A stretch of DNA of 64,000 nt from positions 186,001 through 250,000 of the forward strand of contig NZ_WHJG01000002.1 in assembly GCF_011682175.1 (NCBI RefSeq), in the 5' to 3' direction. Shown here in pieces: positions 34,920 to 43,129 of this stretch. The position numbers were made by a program, and so were the translations under genes. The DNA comes from Massilia frigida. GTDB lineage: Bacteria; Pseudomonadota; Gammaproteobacteria; Burkholderiales; Burkholderiaceae_D. Position 1 is the first letter of the stretch. Every line of letters begins with the position of its first letter. The notes beneath the pieces are model-generated. The model did not search any database and had not been told where the DNA came from. It saw only the letters and a program-made list of their open reading frames with translations.

Positions 34920-36413
34920 CTAAACGTCTACTGTAAGCGAAATTGCCGGGTCCCGTCCGAAATGCGGGGCGCGCCCAGGGCTGGAAATCGCCCACAAGCC
35001 GGCAAACACCAATATGCCATTAATCATGAGCAACTCAAGCCCAAGGCGATAACTTCCCAACAGCAATGTTTGATTATATTCAAGGAAAGCGCAAATGACC
35101 GGCCCGCCGACGGCCACCAGCGGCACCCAGCAGTCCCTGAGCGTGCGCCGGGTCAAGATGCCGAAGGCGAACAGGCCGAGCAGCGGACCGTAGGTATAGC
35201 TGGCCACTTTCAGGATCACGCCGATCATGCTGGGACTGTCGACCCATTTGAAGGCCATCACCAGCACCAGGAACAGCAGGGCGAAACCCAGGTGCACGCG
35301 CTGGCGCCAGCGCACCTTGTCGTGCTCCGCCAGGTCGTGGCGGCGGGTCAGGCCAAGCAGGTCGATGCAGACCGTCGAAGTGAGCGCGGTGATGGCGCCG
35401 TCGGCGCTGGGGAACAGGGCCGAGATCAGCGCGATCAAAAAGATGATTTGCAGCGCCACCGGCAAGTGGCCCATGACGATGGCGGGGAACAGCTTGTCGC
35501 CGCTGGCGGACACGCCCGCCAGCGGCGCGTACAGGTACAGCAGGCCGCCCAGGAACATGAACAGCGACAGCACCACGACCAGGATCACGGTGAGGCTGAG
35601 CAGGTTTTTCTGGGAATCGGCCAGGGTCTTGACGGAGATCGTCTTTTGCATCATCTCCTGGTCCATGCCGGTCATGCTGAGGACGATGAAGGCGCCGGCC
35701 ACGATCTGCTTGAGGTAGAAGTTGGGACTGTCGAAGGACGTGGTAAATATGCGCGACAGGCCGCGCTCCTGCATCTGGGCCAGGCCCTGGCCGACCGACA
35801 GGTCCATCTGGCCGAGCAGGATGGCGATGCAGGCGACCAGCCCGAATAGCATGCAGCTCGTTTGCAGGGTATCGGTCCAGACGATGGTCTTGACCCCGCC
35901 CTGGTAGGTGTACATCAAAATCATGGCCAGGATGACCAGGGTGGTGAGCCAGAACGGCACGCCCAGGCTATCGAGGATGATGGCCTGCAAAATGTTCACG
36001 ACCAGGTACAGGCGCGCGGTGGCGCCCAAGAGGCGCGAGAGAATGAAGAAGGAAGCGCCGCTCTGGCAGGCGCGCCGGCCGAGGCGCTGGTTCAGGTAGT
36101 CGTAGATCGAGGTCAGTTTCAGGCGGTAGTACAGCGGCAGCAGGATGAACGCGACCGCGATGTAGCCGATCACGTAGCCGATCAGGATCTGCATGTAGCC
36201 GAAACCGTCGCGCCCCACCGCGCCGGGCACGCTGATGAAGGTCACGCCGGACAGGGTGGTGCCGACCATGCCGAAGGCGACCAGCTTCCAGTTGCTGCTT
36301 TTATTCCCAATGTAGAAGCTGTCGTTGGTGGCGTTGCGCGAGGTGGCCCAGGCTACGCCCAATAGCAGGGCAAAGTAAGCGATGAGGATGCAAAGAAGTA
36401 AAGCCGGGGACAT
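34920..36413 (-). CDS. Sodium:solute symporter (SSF/SLC5 family)
   Basis: A 497-residue inner-membrane transporter with about 13 hydrophobic helices. SSF features include FYIGNKSSNWKLVAFGMVGTTLSGVTFISVPG near the N-terminus (discontinuous TM1) and GGVKTIVWTDTLQ in the middle, a hallmark of the family. SGMDQEMMQK-like SMTGMDQEMMQKTISVK and SALFPSADGAITALTST contribute the sodium site region. The substrate is not deducible; the closest general types are uncharacterised SSF proteins, with sugars, proline or sialic acid as possibilities. ATG 36411-36413 has AAGG eight bases upstream. It precedes sppA by 37 bp. Confidence 0.85.
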   Translation of the reverse strand: MSPALLLCILIAYFALLLGVAWATSRNATNDSFYIGNKSSNWKLVAFGMVGTTLSGVTFISVPGAVGRDGFGYMQILIGYVIGYIAVAFILLPLYYRLKLTSIYDYLNQRLGRRACQSGASFFILSRLLGATARLYLVVNILQAIILDSLGVPFWLTTLVILAMILMYTYQGGVKTIVWTDTLQTSCMLFGLVACIAILLGQMDLSVGQGLAQMQERGLSRIFTTSFDSPNFYLKQIVAGAFIVLSMTGMDQEMMQKTISVKTLADSQKNLLSLTVILVVVLSLFMFLGGLLYLYAPLAGVSASGDKLFPAIVMGHLPVALQIIFLIALISALFPSADGAITALTSTVCIDLLGLTRRHDLAEHDKVRWRQRVHLGFALLFLVLVMAFKWVDSPSMIGVILKVASYTYGPLLGLFAFGILTRRTLRDCWVPLVAVGGPVICAFLEYNQTLLLGSYRLGLELLMINGILVFAGLWAISSPGRAPHFGRDPAISLTVDV

Positions 36414-36474
36414 GACATTGCCTTGGATGATAGAACCGGCAGCAATATACACCCAGCCGGGCCGGGGCAGATGT

Positions 36475-36942
36475 TCAAGGCCGGGAAATCAGCTCGACGA
36501 TGTTGGCCCGCACCCGGTCGCCATCGACCAGCAGTTCGGCGGCGCTGACGGGCAGGCTGAAACGGCGCGGGCCGGCGCTGCCGGGGTTCAGGTACAGCAG
36601 CGGGCCGCGCTGTTCGGCCAGCGGGCGGTGCGAATGGCCATACACCACCACCCTGACATCATCGGGCAGCGCGGCCGCATCGAGCTGGCCGATATCGTGC
36701 AGCGCAAACAGGCGCACGCCGCCCACGGCCAGGGTGGCACTGTGCGGCACGCTGGCAGCCCACTCGCCCGTGTCGTTATTGCCGCGCACGACCGTCAGGG
36801 GCGCGATGGCGGCCAGTTGCGCCAGCATGGCGGCATTGCCGATGTCGCCGCCATGCACGATAAAGTCGCTACCGGCCAGGAAGGCCAGGGCTTCGGGACG
36901 CAGCAAGCCATGCGTGTCCGATAGGACGCCGATGCGCAGCAA
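36475..36942 (-). CDS. YfcE/MJ0936-type metallophosphoesterase
   Basis: A 155-residue calcineurin-like phosphodiesterase with the full metal-binding signature in order: SDTHG, GGDIG, GNND, HD and GHSH. The family hydrolyses phosphodiesters with Mn, either 2',3'-cyclic nucleotides or artificial substrates; the cellular role is unclear. The start is a TTG (36940-36942) immediately after the TGA of the upstream gene (TGATTG), with GGGGG eight bases before it, so the two genes are translationally linked. No ATG precedes the essential SDTHG motif. Confidence 0.88.
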   Translation of the reverse strand: MLRIGVLSDTHGLLRPEALAFLAGSDFIVHGGDIGNAAMLAQLAAIAPLTVVRGNNDTGEWAASVPHSATLAVGGVRLFALHDIGQLDAAALPDDVRVVVYGHSHRPLAEQRGPLLYLNPGSAGPRRFSLPVSAAELLVDGDRVRANIVELISRP

Positions 36943-37368
36943 TCAGACCCCCTTACCCGCGACACGCCGGAACGGGCCGATGCAGGCATCGAAGGACTCG
37001 GCGGCGCACATCACGAACAAGAAGCCGGATGGATGAAAACGAATGAAATTGGTGCCCGTGGCGCCGGTTTTCATGACCTTGCCCGAGCAATCGGGCTTGC
37101 CGTTGACTTTGACGTTCTTGTCGACCAGCTTGTAGAAGCCGGCGGCGCTCGGCTTCGCGGGAATGTCGAAGGTGCTTTCCGAGACCTCGGCGGCGCTGAT
37201 CACGAGCGTGGTGCCGTCGCCGCGAAAGCGGTAGGTTTCGGAGCAGCTGCCGTCGGGCAGCGTCAGCTTCCAGATGCCGAGGATGGGATGGCTGGCCGCC
37301 AGCGGCGCGCCGTGGGTGGCGGGCGCGAGCACGGCCAGTGACAGCGCAAGGGCAGTGAGCATACGCAT
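36943..37368 (-). CDS. Small secreted protein of unknown function
   Basis: A 141-residue protein with a signal peptide (MRMLTALALSLAVLAPATHG, cleavage near residue 20). The mature part contains GIWKLTLPDGSCSETYRFRGDGTT, a pattern seen in small lipocalin-like or YqiJ-type hypothetical proteins. Four Cys residues (CSE, DCSG, MCAAE, ACIG) suggest two disulfides in the periplasm. ATG 37366-37368 is preceded by AAGGAAG. It is coupled at its 3' end to the phosphoesterase start. I do not recognise a characterised family. Confidence 0.7.
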   Translation of the reverse strand: MRMLTALALSLAVLAPATHGAPLAASHPILGIWKLTLPDGSCSETYRFRGDGTTLVISAAEVSESTFDIPAKPSAAGFYKLVDKNVKVNGKPDCSGKVMKTGATGTNFIRFHPSGFLFVMCAAESFDACIGPFRRVAGKGV

Positions 37369-37487
37369 GGCGGCTTCCTTTTCGGGCGATCATGGCGACA
37401 GCTTGAAGTTTGCACCATTTTGCGATTGCGTGCAGGAGGCGAGTTTTGATGTGCGGATAGCGCGATGCGCGCTGACGAGGGACGGAC

Positions 37488-37526
37488 GGCGCCCATCCCC
37501 CTTGGGTAAGCGGGGGGCATGGCGCC
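37488..37526 (-). terminator. Terminator hairpin of the NYN-LOTUS gene
   Basis: GGCGCC (37488-37493) and GGCGCC (37521-37526) bracket CCCC and GGGG runs to form a long GC-rich stem, 17 bases beyond the stop codon on the minus strand. Two small mismatches interrupt it. No U-tract. Confidence 0.5.
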
Positions 37527-37542
37527 CCCGCGCTGGTGCGGA

Positions 37543-39057
37543 TTACTTGCTCTTTGCCGGCGCCTTCGGCTTGGCCGGACGGCGGCTGCGCGGAATTGCC
37601 TTGCGGGCGGACTTGGCGGCGGCTTCCTCACCGGCCGGCAGCTCAAGCGCCACCAGTTCCGGTTCCGGTTCCGGTTCCGGTTCCGGCTGCGGTGCCGGTT
37701 CAGGCGCCACGTCGGCCTGCTTGGCAGCCTTTTTCGCCGCAGGTTTACGCGCGGGGCGGCGTTTTTCCTGCACTGGCGGCGCCAAGCTCAGTTCCGCTTC
37801 GGCCGGCTGTTCTTCTTCCTCGACCTGCGGGACCGGATCGTACCAGGCCGGAGCGGCCGTAACCGGCTGCGCCGCTTCCGCTACGACGGCCTCGGCCACC
37901 GGCTCGTTGCGGTTGCGTCCTCCGCGTCCACGACGGCGCGACGACTCGGGAACCACCGGCGCCGCATCCGCCGTTTCCGGCTGCGGGTCGTACCAGGCTG
38001 GCACGCTCGCTACCGGCTCGGCGTCCTCCGCGTCGACTGCCGCTTCCTCCGCCTCCAGCACCTCCGGCGCGGCCGCGTCGACCGTGTCGTTGCGGTTGCG
38101 TCCACCACGGCCACGGCCGCGACGCGACGATTCCGGCTTGGCCGCCGCCTCTTCGGCTACCTCGGCTTCCAGCGGGGCGTCCTGCATGGCCGGCGCTTGC
38201 TGCTCCACCGCGTGCGCATGGTTGTTGTTGGCGGCATTGCTGCTGCGGTAAACGTAGGCGCCGGATTTTTCGTCACGGCCGAATTCGAGCATGCCACGGT
38301 TCTGCGCTTCTTCCAGCAGGTTGCCGAAGGTGCGGAAGCCGTAATAGGTTTCGTTGAAGTCGGGACGGCGGCGCTTGAGCGTGTCTTTCAACAGCGACGC
38401 CCAGATCTTGCCGCTGTCGCCGCGCTCGGACACCAGCGCATCGAACATTTCGACCACCAGGTCGATCGCCTGCGCCTTGCGCGCTTCGAGTTCTTCCTTG
38501 CGGCGGTTGCCTTCGTCGGGCGAACGCTTCGGCTGCGGCTGCACCTTGCGCTCGTCGCGCTTGGCGGCCGCGCGCTTCACTTCGCGCACCAGGTCATCGT
38601 AGAAAATGAATTCGTCGCAGTTCGCCACCAGCAGGTCCGAGGTGGACTGCTTGACGCCCACGCCGATCACCTGCTTGGCGTTCTCGCGCAGCTTGGAAAC
38701 GAGCGGCGAAAAATCGGAATCGCCGCTGATGATGACGAAGGTGTTGACGTGCGATTTGGTGTAGCACAGGTCGAGCGCATCGACCACCAGGCGGATGTCG
38801 GCCGAGTTCTTGCCGGACTGGCGCACATGGGGAATCTCGATCAGTTCGAAGTTCGCTTCATGCATGGTGGCCTTGAAGCCCTTGTAGCGCTCCCAGTCGC
38901 AGTACGCCTTCTTGACCACGATGCTGCCCTTGAGCAGAAGCCGTTCGAGGACCGGCTTGATGTCGAATTTTTCGTAGTTCGCGTCGCGCACGCCGAGTGC
39001 GACGTTCTCGAAGTCGCAAAACACCGCCATGCTGATATTGTCTGAGGATGAAGCCAT
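37543..39057 (-). CDS. NYN-domain putative RNase with OST-HTH/LOTUS domain and repetitive tail
   Basis: 504 residues. The NYN (PIN-like) nuclease domain at about 10-160 has acidic residues Asp15 (FCDFEN), Asp87 (NSADIRLVVD) and Asp113/Asp115 (SGDSDFSPL). A LOTUS/OST-HTH domain at about 195-272 (KIWASLLKDTLKRRRPDFNE through GAYVYR) probably binds RNA. The tail carries two copies of SSRRxGRGGRNRN followed by PAWYDP, then a Pro-Glu run and a Lys/Ala/Pro-rich basic end, resembling disordered RNase E/degradosome-type tails. It is predicted to act as an RNA-processing or RNA-binding factor in the cytoplasm. The start ATG 39055-39057 begins the NYN domain directly. Confidence 0.85.
   Translation of the reverse strand: MASSSDNISMAVFCDFENVALGVRDANYEKFDIKPVLERLLLKGSIVVKKAYCDWERYKGFKATMHEANFELIEIPHVRQSGKNSADIRLVVDALDLCYTKSHVNTFVIISGDSDFSPLVSKLRENAKQVIGVGVKQSTSDLLVANCDEFIFYDDLVREVKRAAAKRDERKVQPQPKRSPDEGNRRKEELEARKAQAIDLVVEMFDALVSERGDSGKIWASLLKDTLKRRRPDFNETYYGFRTFGNLLEEAQNRGMLEFGRDEKSGAYVYRSSNAANNNHAHAVEQQAPAMQDAPLEAEVAEEAAAKPESSRRGRGRGGRNRNDTVDAAAPEVLEAEEAAVDAEDAEPVASVPAWYDPQPETADAAPVVPESSRRRGRGGRNRNEPVAEAVVAEAAQPVTAAPAWYDPVPQVEEEEQPAEAELSLAPPVQEKRRPARKPAAKKAAKQADVAPEPAPQPEPEPEPEPELVALELPAGEEAAAKSARKAIPRSRRPAKPKAPAKSK
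37657..37686 (-). repeat. (TTCCGG)5 microsatellite inside the NYN-LOTUS tail
   Basis: Five perfect hexamers encode the Pro-Glu run in the tail. Because the unit is 6 bp, copy-number changes keep frame and would only lengthen or shorten the acidic-proline segment. Confidence 0.9.
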
Positions 39058-39127
39058 ATGATCTGTTCTCTAATAATGGTTTTGCCAAGCTGATCTTGGA
39101 TTATACGCAACAACCCGATATGGGCAA

Positions 39128-39709
39128 TTACTGCCAGCTTTCGGGTGTGGCGCGGGCGCTGTAACCGGAGACGAAGCGGGTGGCCGCGCCGCTGGCCGGG
39201 TCGTACACATGGCGCTCCACGCGGCCGATGTCGGCGCCGTACACGTGGATGCTGACCGAGACCGCGCCGGGGCTGGCATTCGAGACGCGGTGAATATCGC
39301 CCACGCTGGGCGAGACGATGTCGATCGCGCCCGCCGCCAAGTGATGGGCGCCGAGTGCGGCCAGCGGGCCGGCGCCCATGGGAGGCGCGAATTCCTCGCA
39401 CTGTTCGGCGCCGCGCAGCACGCCGACCATGCCCCAGACGGTGTGGTCGTGCACCGGTGTGGCCTGGCCCGGACCACACACGAAACTCACCACCGAAAAG
39501 CGGCCGAGCGGGTCGCAATGGAGCAGGTATTGCTGATAGCGGTCGGGATGGGGCTGGGCGAAGGCGGCGGGCAGCCAGTCGTCATGCATGACGAGATCGG
39601 CGAGCAGCGCCCTGCCCTGCTCCAGCATGCGGGTTTCGTCGTGCGCCGCCGCATCGGCAAGGCGGGTAAAGGCGTGCACGAAGTCGCGCAGGCGGGCCGG
39701 GTTGTTCAT
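39128..39709 (-). CDS. 3-mercaptopropionate dioxygenase-type thiol dioxygenase
   Basis: A 193-residue cupin of the cysteine-dioxygenase family. Iron ligands are His87 and His89 (PVHDHTVWG) and His140 (GDIHRVSN). Instead of the Arg of cysteine dioxygenases it has Gln60 (RYQQYLL), and the Ser153-His155-Tyr157 triad (SVSIHVYG) is present. All are offset by exactly two from the Pseudomonas aeruginosa 3-mercaptopropionate dioxygenase numbering I recall. No Cys occupies the Cys-Tyr crosslink position (it is Gly). It should oxidise 3-mercaptopropionate, perhaps also cysteine, to the sulfinic acid. ATG 39707-39709 is used; an upstream start would add a poor leader. Confidence 0.85.
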   Translation of the reverse strand: MNNPARLRDFVHAFTRLADAAAHDETRMLEQGRALLADLVMHDDWLPAAFAQPHPDRYQQYLLHCDPLGRFSVVSFVCGPGQATPVHDHTVWGMVGVLRGAEQCEEFAPPMGAGPLAALGAHHLAAGAIDIVSPSVGDIHRVSNASPGAVSVSIHVYGADIGRVERHVYDPASGAATRFVSGYSARATPESWQ

Positions 39710-39839
39710 CGCTTCAGCTCCAAGGTGCCCCTTCGCGCGGGGCGGGTGCGGTGAATATAACATTGTCCTTGCGCTTGACGCGGCTGGCCGCCGCTGGCAC
39801 ACTCCGGGCTTCTATTGACTTTCCACAGGAGACTACACC

Positions 39840-39878
39840 ATGCATACGAATGATATTGCCCTCCTGTCGGCCGCCTGA
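39840..39878 (+). CDS. Possible leader peptide MHTNDIALLSAA upstream of rsgA
   Basis: A 12-codon ORF, too short for normal gene calling. It has a strong Shine-Dalgarno (AGGAGA at 39827-39832, 7-base spacing) that is better than that of rsgA itself. It ends with TGA 164 bp before the rsgA start. A TTGACG hexamer at 39775 with a weak CACACT 17 bp later may be its promoter. The gap to rsgA contains a GC-rich stem (GCGCGCGG 39983-39990 / CCGCGCGC 39998-40005). This layout resembles attenuator leader peptides. The rest of the 333 bp gap 39710-40042 has no gene I can support. Confidence 0.4.
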   Translation: MHTNDIALLSAA

Positions 39879-40042
39879 TCCGCCACAACCCGCCTGCCTG
39901 CTGTTCCTCTGGACTGAGCATCGTGTGTTGATGCGCGCCTGATCGCGCGCCGACCTCCGTTTTCCTTTGCCTGCGTGCTGTTGCGCGCGGCTTGTGCCCG
40001 CGCGCGTCGCGGGCTTGACGAATCCGGGAACACCTTCTCACC

Positions 40043-41107
40043 ATGATCCACATCGATTTTGAATCACTGCGCACTATCGGACTGACGCAATCGGTCGCCA
40101 GCCAACTCGCCACCCTCGACGAACTGGCCGAGGGCACGCGCCTGGCGCGCGTCACTGAAATCCACCGCGACTGGGCCGTCATCCACGACGGTGCCTTTGA
40201 GTCGCGCGCGCGCTCGCTCAACCGGCTGGTCCAGTCGCTGCAAGCCGGCGGCGACGCCCTTGCCGTGGGCGACTGGGTACTGGTCGAAACCCACGCCCAC
40301 GACGAGCAATGGCTGTCCGAACGGCTGGCGCCGGTCACGCATCTGGCGCGCCGCACCAGCGACGGGCGCCGCCAGTCACTGGCCAGCAATGTCGACACCG
40401 CGCTGCTGGTCATGGGCCTGGACCACGACTTCAACCTGCGCCGGCTGGAACGCTACCTGGCGCTGGCCGAATCGTCCGGCGTCGAGCCGGTGGTGGTGCT
40501 GACCAAGGCCGATATCGGCATCGACGTCGAGGAACGCATGCGCCAGCTCACGGAGCGCCTGCCGCGCCGCGTGCAGGCGTTTGCGCTCAACGCCCTGGGC
40601 GACGAGCCGGCGCGCGTGCTCGCACCCTGGCTGGCGCCGGGGCAGACGCTGATCCTGCTCGGCACCTCCGGCGCGGGCAAGTCGACCCTGACCAATGCGC
40701 TCTCGTCGAGCAGCCAGGAAACCGGCGGCGTGCGGCGCGGCGACAACCGCGGACGCCACACCACCACCGCGCGTTCGCTGCACCAGTGCCCGAGCGGCGC
40801 CTGCATCATCGACACCCCCGGCCTGCGCTCGTGGCAGCCGGATGCCGACGAGGAAGCGCTGGCGGCCAGCTTCGACGACATCGGCGAACTGGCGCAGCAT
40901 TGCCAGTTCCGTGATTGCGCGCATGAAGAGGAACCCGGCTGCGCGGTGCGCGGCGCGGTCGATCCGGACCGTTTGCTGAACTACCGCAAGCTGCTGCGCG
41001 ACGCCCGGCGCAGCCAGCAAACGCCGCTGGAACGCATCGCCGCCCGCAACAAGTGGAAGGTGATCATCAAGGCCCATCACGCCAAGGGCCGGCAGCAGCA
41101 CGACTAA
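40043..41107 (+). CDS. rsgA: Ribosome small subunit-dependent GTPase A
   Basis: A 354-residue circularly permuted GTPase (RsgA/YjeQ). An OB-fold N-terminal domain is followed by the G motifs in permuted order: G4 LTKAD, G1 GTSGAGKST, G2 around RHTTTARSL, and G3 DTPGLRSW. The C-terminal zinc-binding region is CQFRDCAHEEEPGC. It matures and checks the 30S subunit late in assembly. ATG 40043 has a weak GGGAA upstream. A long leader with a short, well-initiated peptide ORF precedes it. Its stop overlaps by three bases the stop of the convergent hydrolase gene. Confidence 0.93.
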   Translation: MIHIDFESLRTIGLTQSVASQLATLDELAEGTRLARVTEIHRDWAVIHDGAFESRARSLNRLVQSLQAGGDALAVGDWVLVETHAHDEQWLSERLAPVTHLARRTSDGRRQSLASNVDTALLVMGLDHDFNLRRLERYLALAESSGVEPVVVLTKADIGIDVEERMRQLTERLPRRVQAFALNALGDEPARVLAPWLAPGQTLILLGTSGAGKSTLTNALSSSSQETGGVRRGDNRGRHTTTARSLHQCPSGACIIDTPGLRSWQPDADEEALAASFDDIGELAQHCQFRDCAHEEEPGCAVRGAVDPDRLLNYRKLLRDARRSQQTPLERIAARNKWKVIIKAHHAKGRQQHD

Positions 41108-43083
41108 GGCGTCTGCTGGCCGACCCGCTGCTCGACTTTGGCGCGCTCGATGAAACGGGTAACGTCTTCGTCGAGCAGCAAGCCCTGGTCGCGCAGGGCT
41201 CGCGCGGCAAGCGCCACCGCCTTGGCGTATTCCAGCCGCGTGGGGTAGCGCTGCGAGAGCGCGCGGCGCGGGTCGCCCGCGCGCGGCAGCGCCGCCAACG
41301 GCACCGACAATCCATTCAGGCCGCATAGCTGGCCTTCCGCAAAACCGCCACGGCGCAGGTTCCAGCCTGCGTAGGTGGCCAGCGGCACCTCCACATCGGG
41401 CAGGCGGATGCCTGCGATATCGTGGCCGTCCACATCGGCCATCGGCACCAGTACCTGATAGCGCTTGTCCGCCGCCGGCTTGGGCGGCAGGCTGGCGTAA
41501 TCGACCACCGTCAATTCATTCAACCCTTCCGGATACGTCACGCCGAGCGCGCGCAGGTCCGGAAAACCGACCGCGTCGCGCTGCGGCGGCACCAGCATGG
41601 CGTCGCCGATGCGCGGATAGCGGCTGGCCGGCGGCTCCTTGCCGCTGCGCGCCCACGCCACCAGATGATCGAGCAGCACGCGCACGGCGGGACCCTGCTG
41701 CGCCGTATTATTGGTCCACTTGCAGTTGCCGACCGTCGCCCGGCTCGCCGTCATGTGCTGGGTCGACGCCATGAGATAGGTGCGCACGCCCGGCGGCAGC
41801 GCGATGTCCTTGCCGGCGCCGTCGCTCACCACCAGCGAGGCGCGGCCCTGCCAGAATTCGGTGCTGCTGTCGACGTGCATCAGCTTCGGACAGCTGTCGC
41901 TGGCCTGGCAGCGCGCGAAGATGCCGTCGGTGGCGCCACTGACCGGATCGGTGGTGACGGCGTAACTGAATGGGAACTGGTCGCCGTAGCTCCAGTGGTT
42001 CAGGTGCTGGGTGGAGTAGCGTTCCGGCCGGCCGAAGCGGCGGTTGACGAAGCTCTTGCGGCTGCCGGCGATGAGCGGCATGGCGCCGTCGAATACCCTG
42101 CCGCCGCGCGGGTCGGCATTGAAACCCTGCCAGATCAGGTCACGCAGAAAGCGCCCCGACTGCGACACGCCCATGGCCAGCGTGACGTCCGGCTTGATGT
42201 CGGCCAGCGGATTGGGCTGGCCGGCGCCGTCGGCAAGGCTCGATTTGAGGTGGCTGGCGACGTCACGCAGCGCCGCCATGCCCAGGCCCATCACCACCGG
42301 ATCAGCCGCCTCGTACTGGAACTGGTAGATCGCGCCGGCGTCAAACCCGCGCGGGCGGGCGACCTCGATCCGCGTGGGACTGTGGTAACTCCACGCGCTG
42401 GCCGGCAGGGTCACAGGCACGGCGGTGGCATGGGCGCGCACGCTCAGCACCGCCCCGGCCTGCCCGCTGGACGCCGCCGGATACGCCAGGTCGATGGTGC
42501 CGGTGGGCTTGATGTCGTCGAAGATTTTCTCTTCGACGCTCTGGCCGGTGAGCGGCTGGCCGTCCGCGCGCGCGACGGGAAAGGCGGTGCCGGCCACGTC
42601 GCCGTTGGCCGCGATGCCGATATCGCCCTGCCAGCCGATCCACGCCAGCGTATGCCCGCGCCGCATCAGGAAGCCGTTGCCCGTGTCGCCTGCGCCGGCC
42701 TCGTTGACCATCTGGAGCGCCAGCTTGCCGCCACGGTTGGGGATATCGAGCAGGAGCACGCGCGAGGCCCGGGCCGCGTCGCGCGGGCGCAGGAGGATCA
42801 CGTCGGTATCGTACTTGACCCAGCCGCCGGTGGTGGGCGCCTTGTCGAGGTCGACGATGGCGCGGTTGGCCGGGTGATGCGGGTCGATGCGCATATGCGC
42901 GATGGCGACGATCTTCTCGTAGGCGCCCGCGTCCTCGAAGACCTTGCCGTCAAAGGCGGGGCCACGGCTGACGATTTCCAGGCGTTCGACCTGCGCGGCC
43001 GGCGAACCCGGACCGCCGGGCGCGGCGCAGGAGGCCAGCATGGTCAACGCGAAAAGGCAGGACAGGCGGCGCAGGCAGGTCAA
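41104..43083 (-). CDS. Lipoprotein alpha/beta-hydrolase (Abhydrolase_10 type)
   Basis: A 659-residue exported hydrolase. It has a lipoprotein signal LRRLSCLFALTMLASC (lipobox L-A-S-C). The core contains the nucleophile elbow GVSQSGRF (G-x-S-x-G), then HLNHWSYGDQFPFSYAVTTDP and STEFWQGRASL, all typical of the large alpha/beta hydrolase domain family seen in Alphaproteobacteria and Betaproteobacteria. The substrate is unknown; esterase or lactone hydrolase is likely. The TTG at 43081-43083 is chosen because AAGGAG lies seven bases upstream and the lipoprotein signal then starts correctly. It overlaps rsgA tail-to-tail at the stop codons (CTAA). Confidence 0.8.
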   Translation of the reverse strand: MTCLRRLSCLFALTMLASCAAPGGPGSPAAQVERLEIVSRGPAFDGKVFEDAGAYEKIVAIAHMRIDPHHPANRAIVDLDKAPTTGGWVKYDTDVILLRPRDAARASRVLLLDIPNRGGKLALQMVNEAGAGDTGNGFLMRRGHTLAWIGWQGDIGIAANGDVAGTAFPVARADGQPLTGQSVEEKIFDDIKPTGTIDLAYPAASSGQAGAVLSVRAHATAVPVTLPASAWSYHSPTRIEVARPRGFDAGAIYQFQYEAADPVVMGLGMAALRDVASHLKSSLADGAGQPNPLADIKPDVTLAMGVSQSGRFLRDLIWQGFNADPRGGRVFDGAMPLIAGSRKSFVNRRFGRPERYSTQHLNHWSYGDQFPFSYAVTTDPVSGATDGIFARCQASDSCPKLMHVDSSTEFWQGRASLVVSDGAGKDIALPPGVRTYLMASTQHMTASRATVGNCKWTNNTAQQGPAVRVLLDHLVAWARSGKEPPASRYPRIGDAMLVPPQRDAVGFPDLRALGVTYPEGLNELTVVDYASLPPKPAADKRYQVLVPMADVDGHDIAGIRLPDVEVPLATYAGWNLRRGGFAEGQLCGLNGLSVPLAALPRAGDPRRALSQRYPTRLEYAKAVALAARALRDQGLLLDEDVTRFIERAKVEQRVGQQTP

Positions 43084-43129
43084 TTGTTGGCTCCTTGAGA
43101 TGAGCCAGACGATAGCATGGCAGGCCGGG

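Noticed and set aside
37657..37686. Microsatellite considered as a phase-variation switch
   Set aside because: The unit is 6 bp and lies within a coding tail, so slippage keeps frame and cannot turn the gene on or off.
39751..39942. A 63-codon GTG-started frame in the gap before rsgA
   Set aside because: No ribosome site and no conserved pattern; the better-supported feature there is the 12-codon ORF in another frame.
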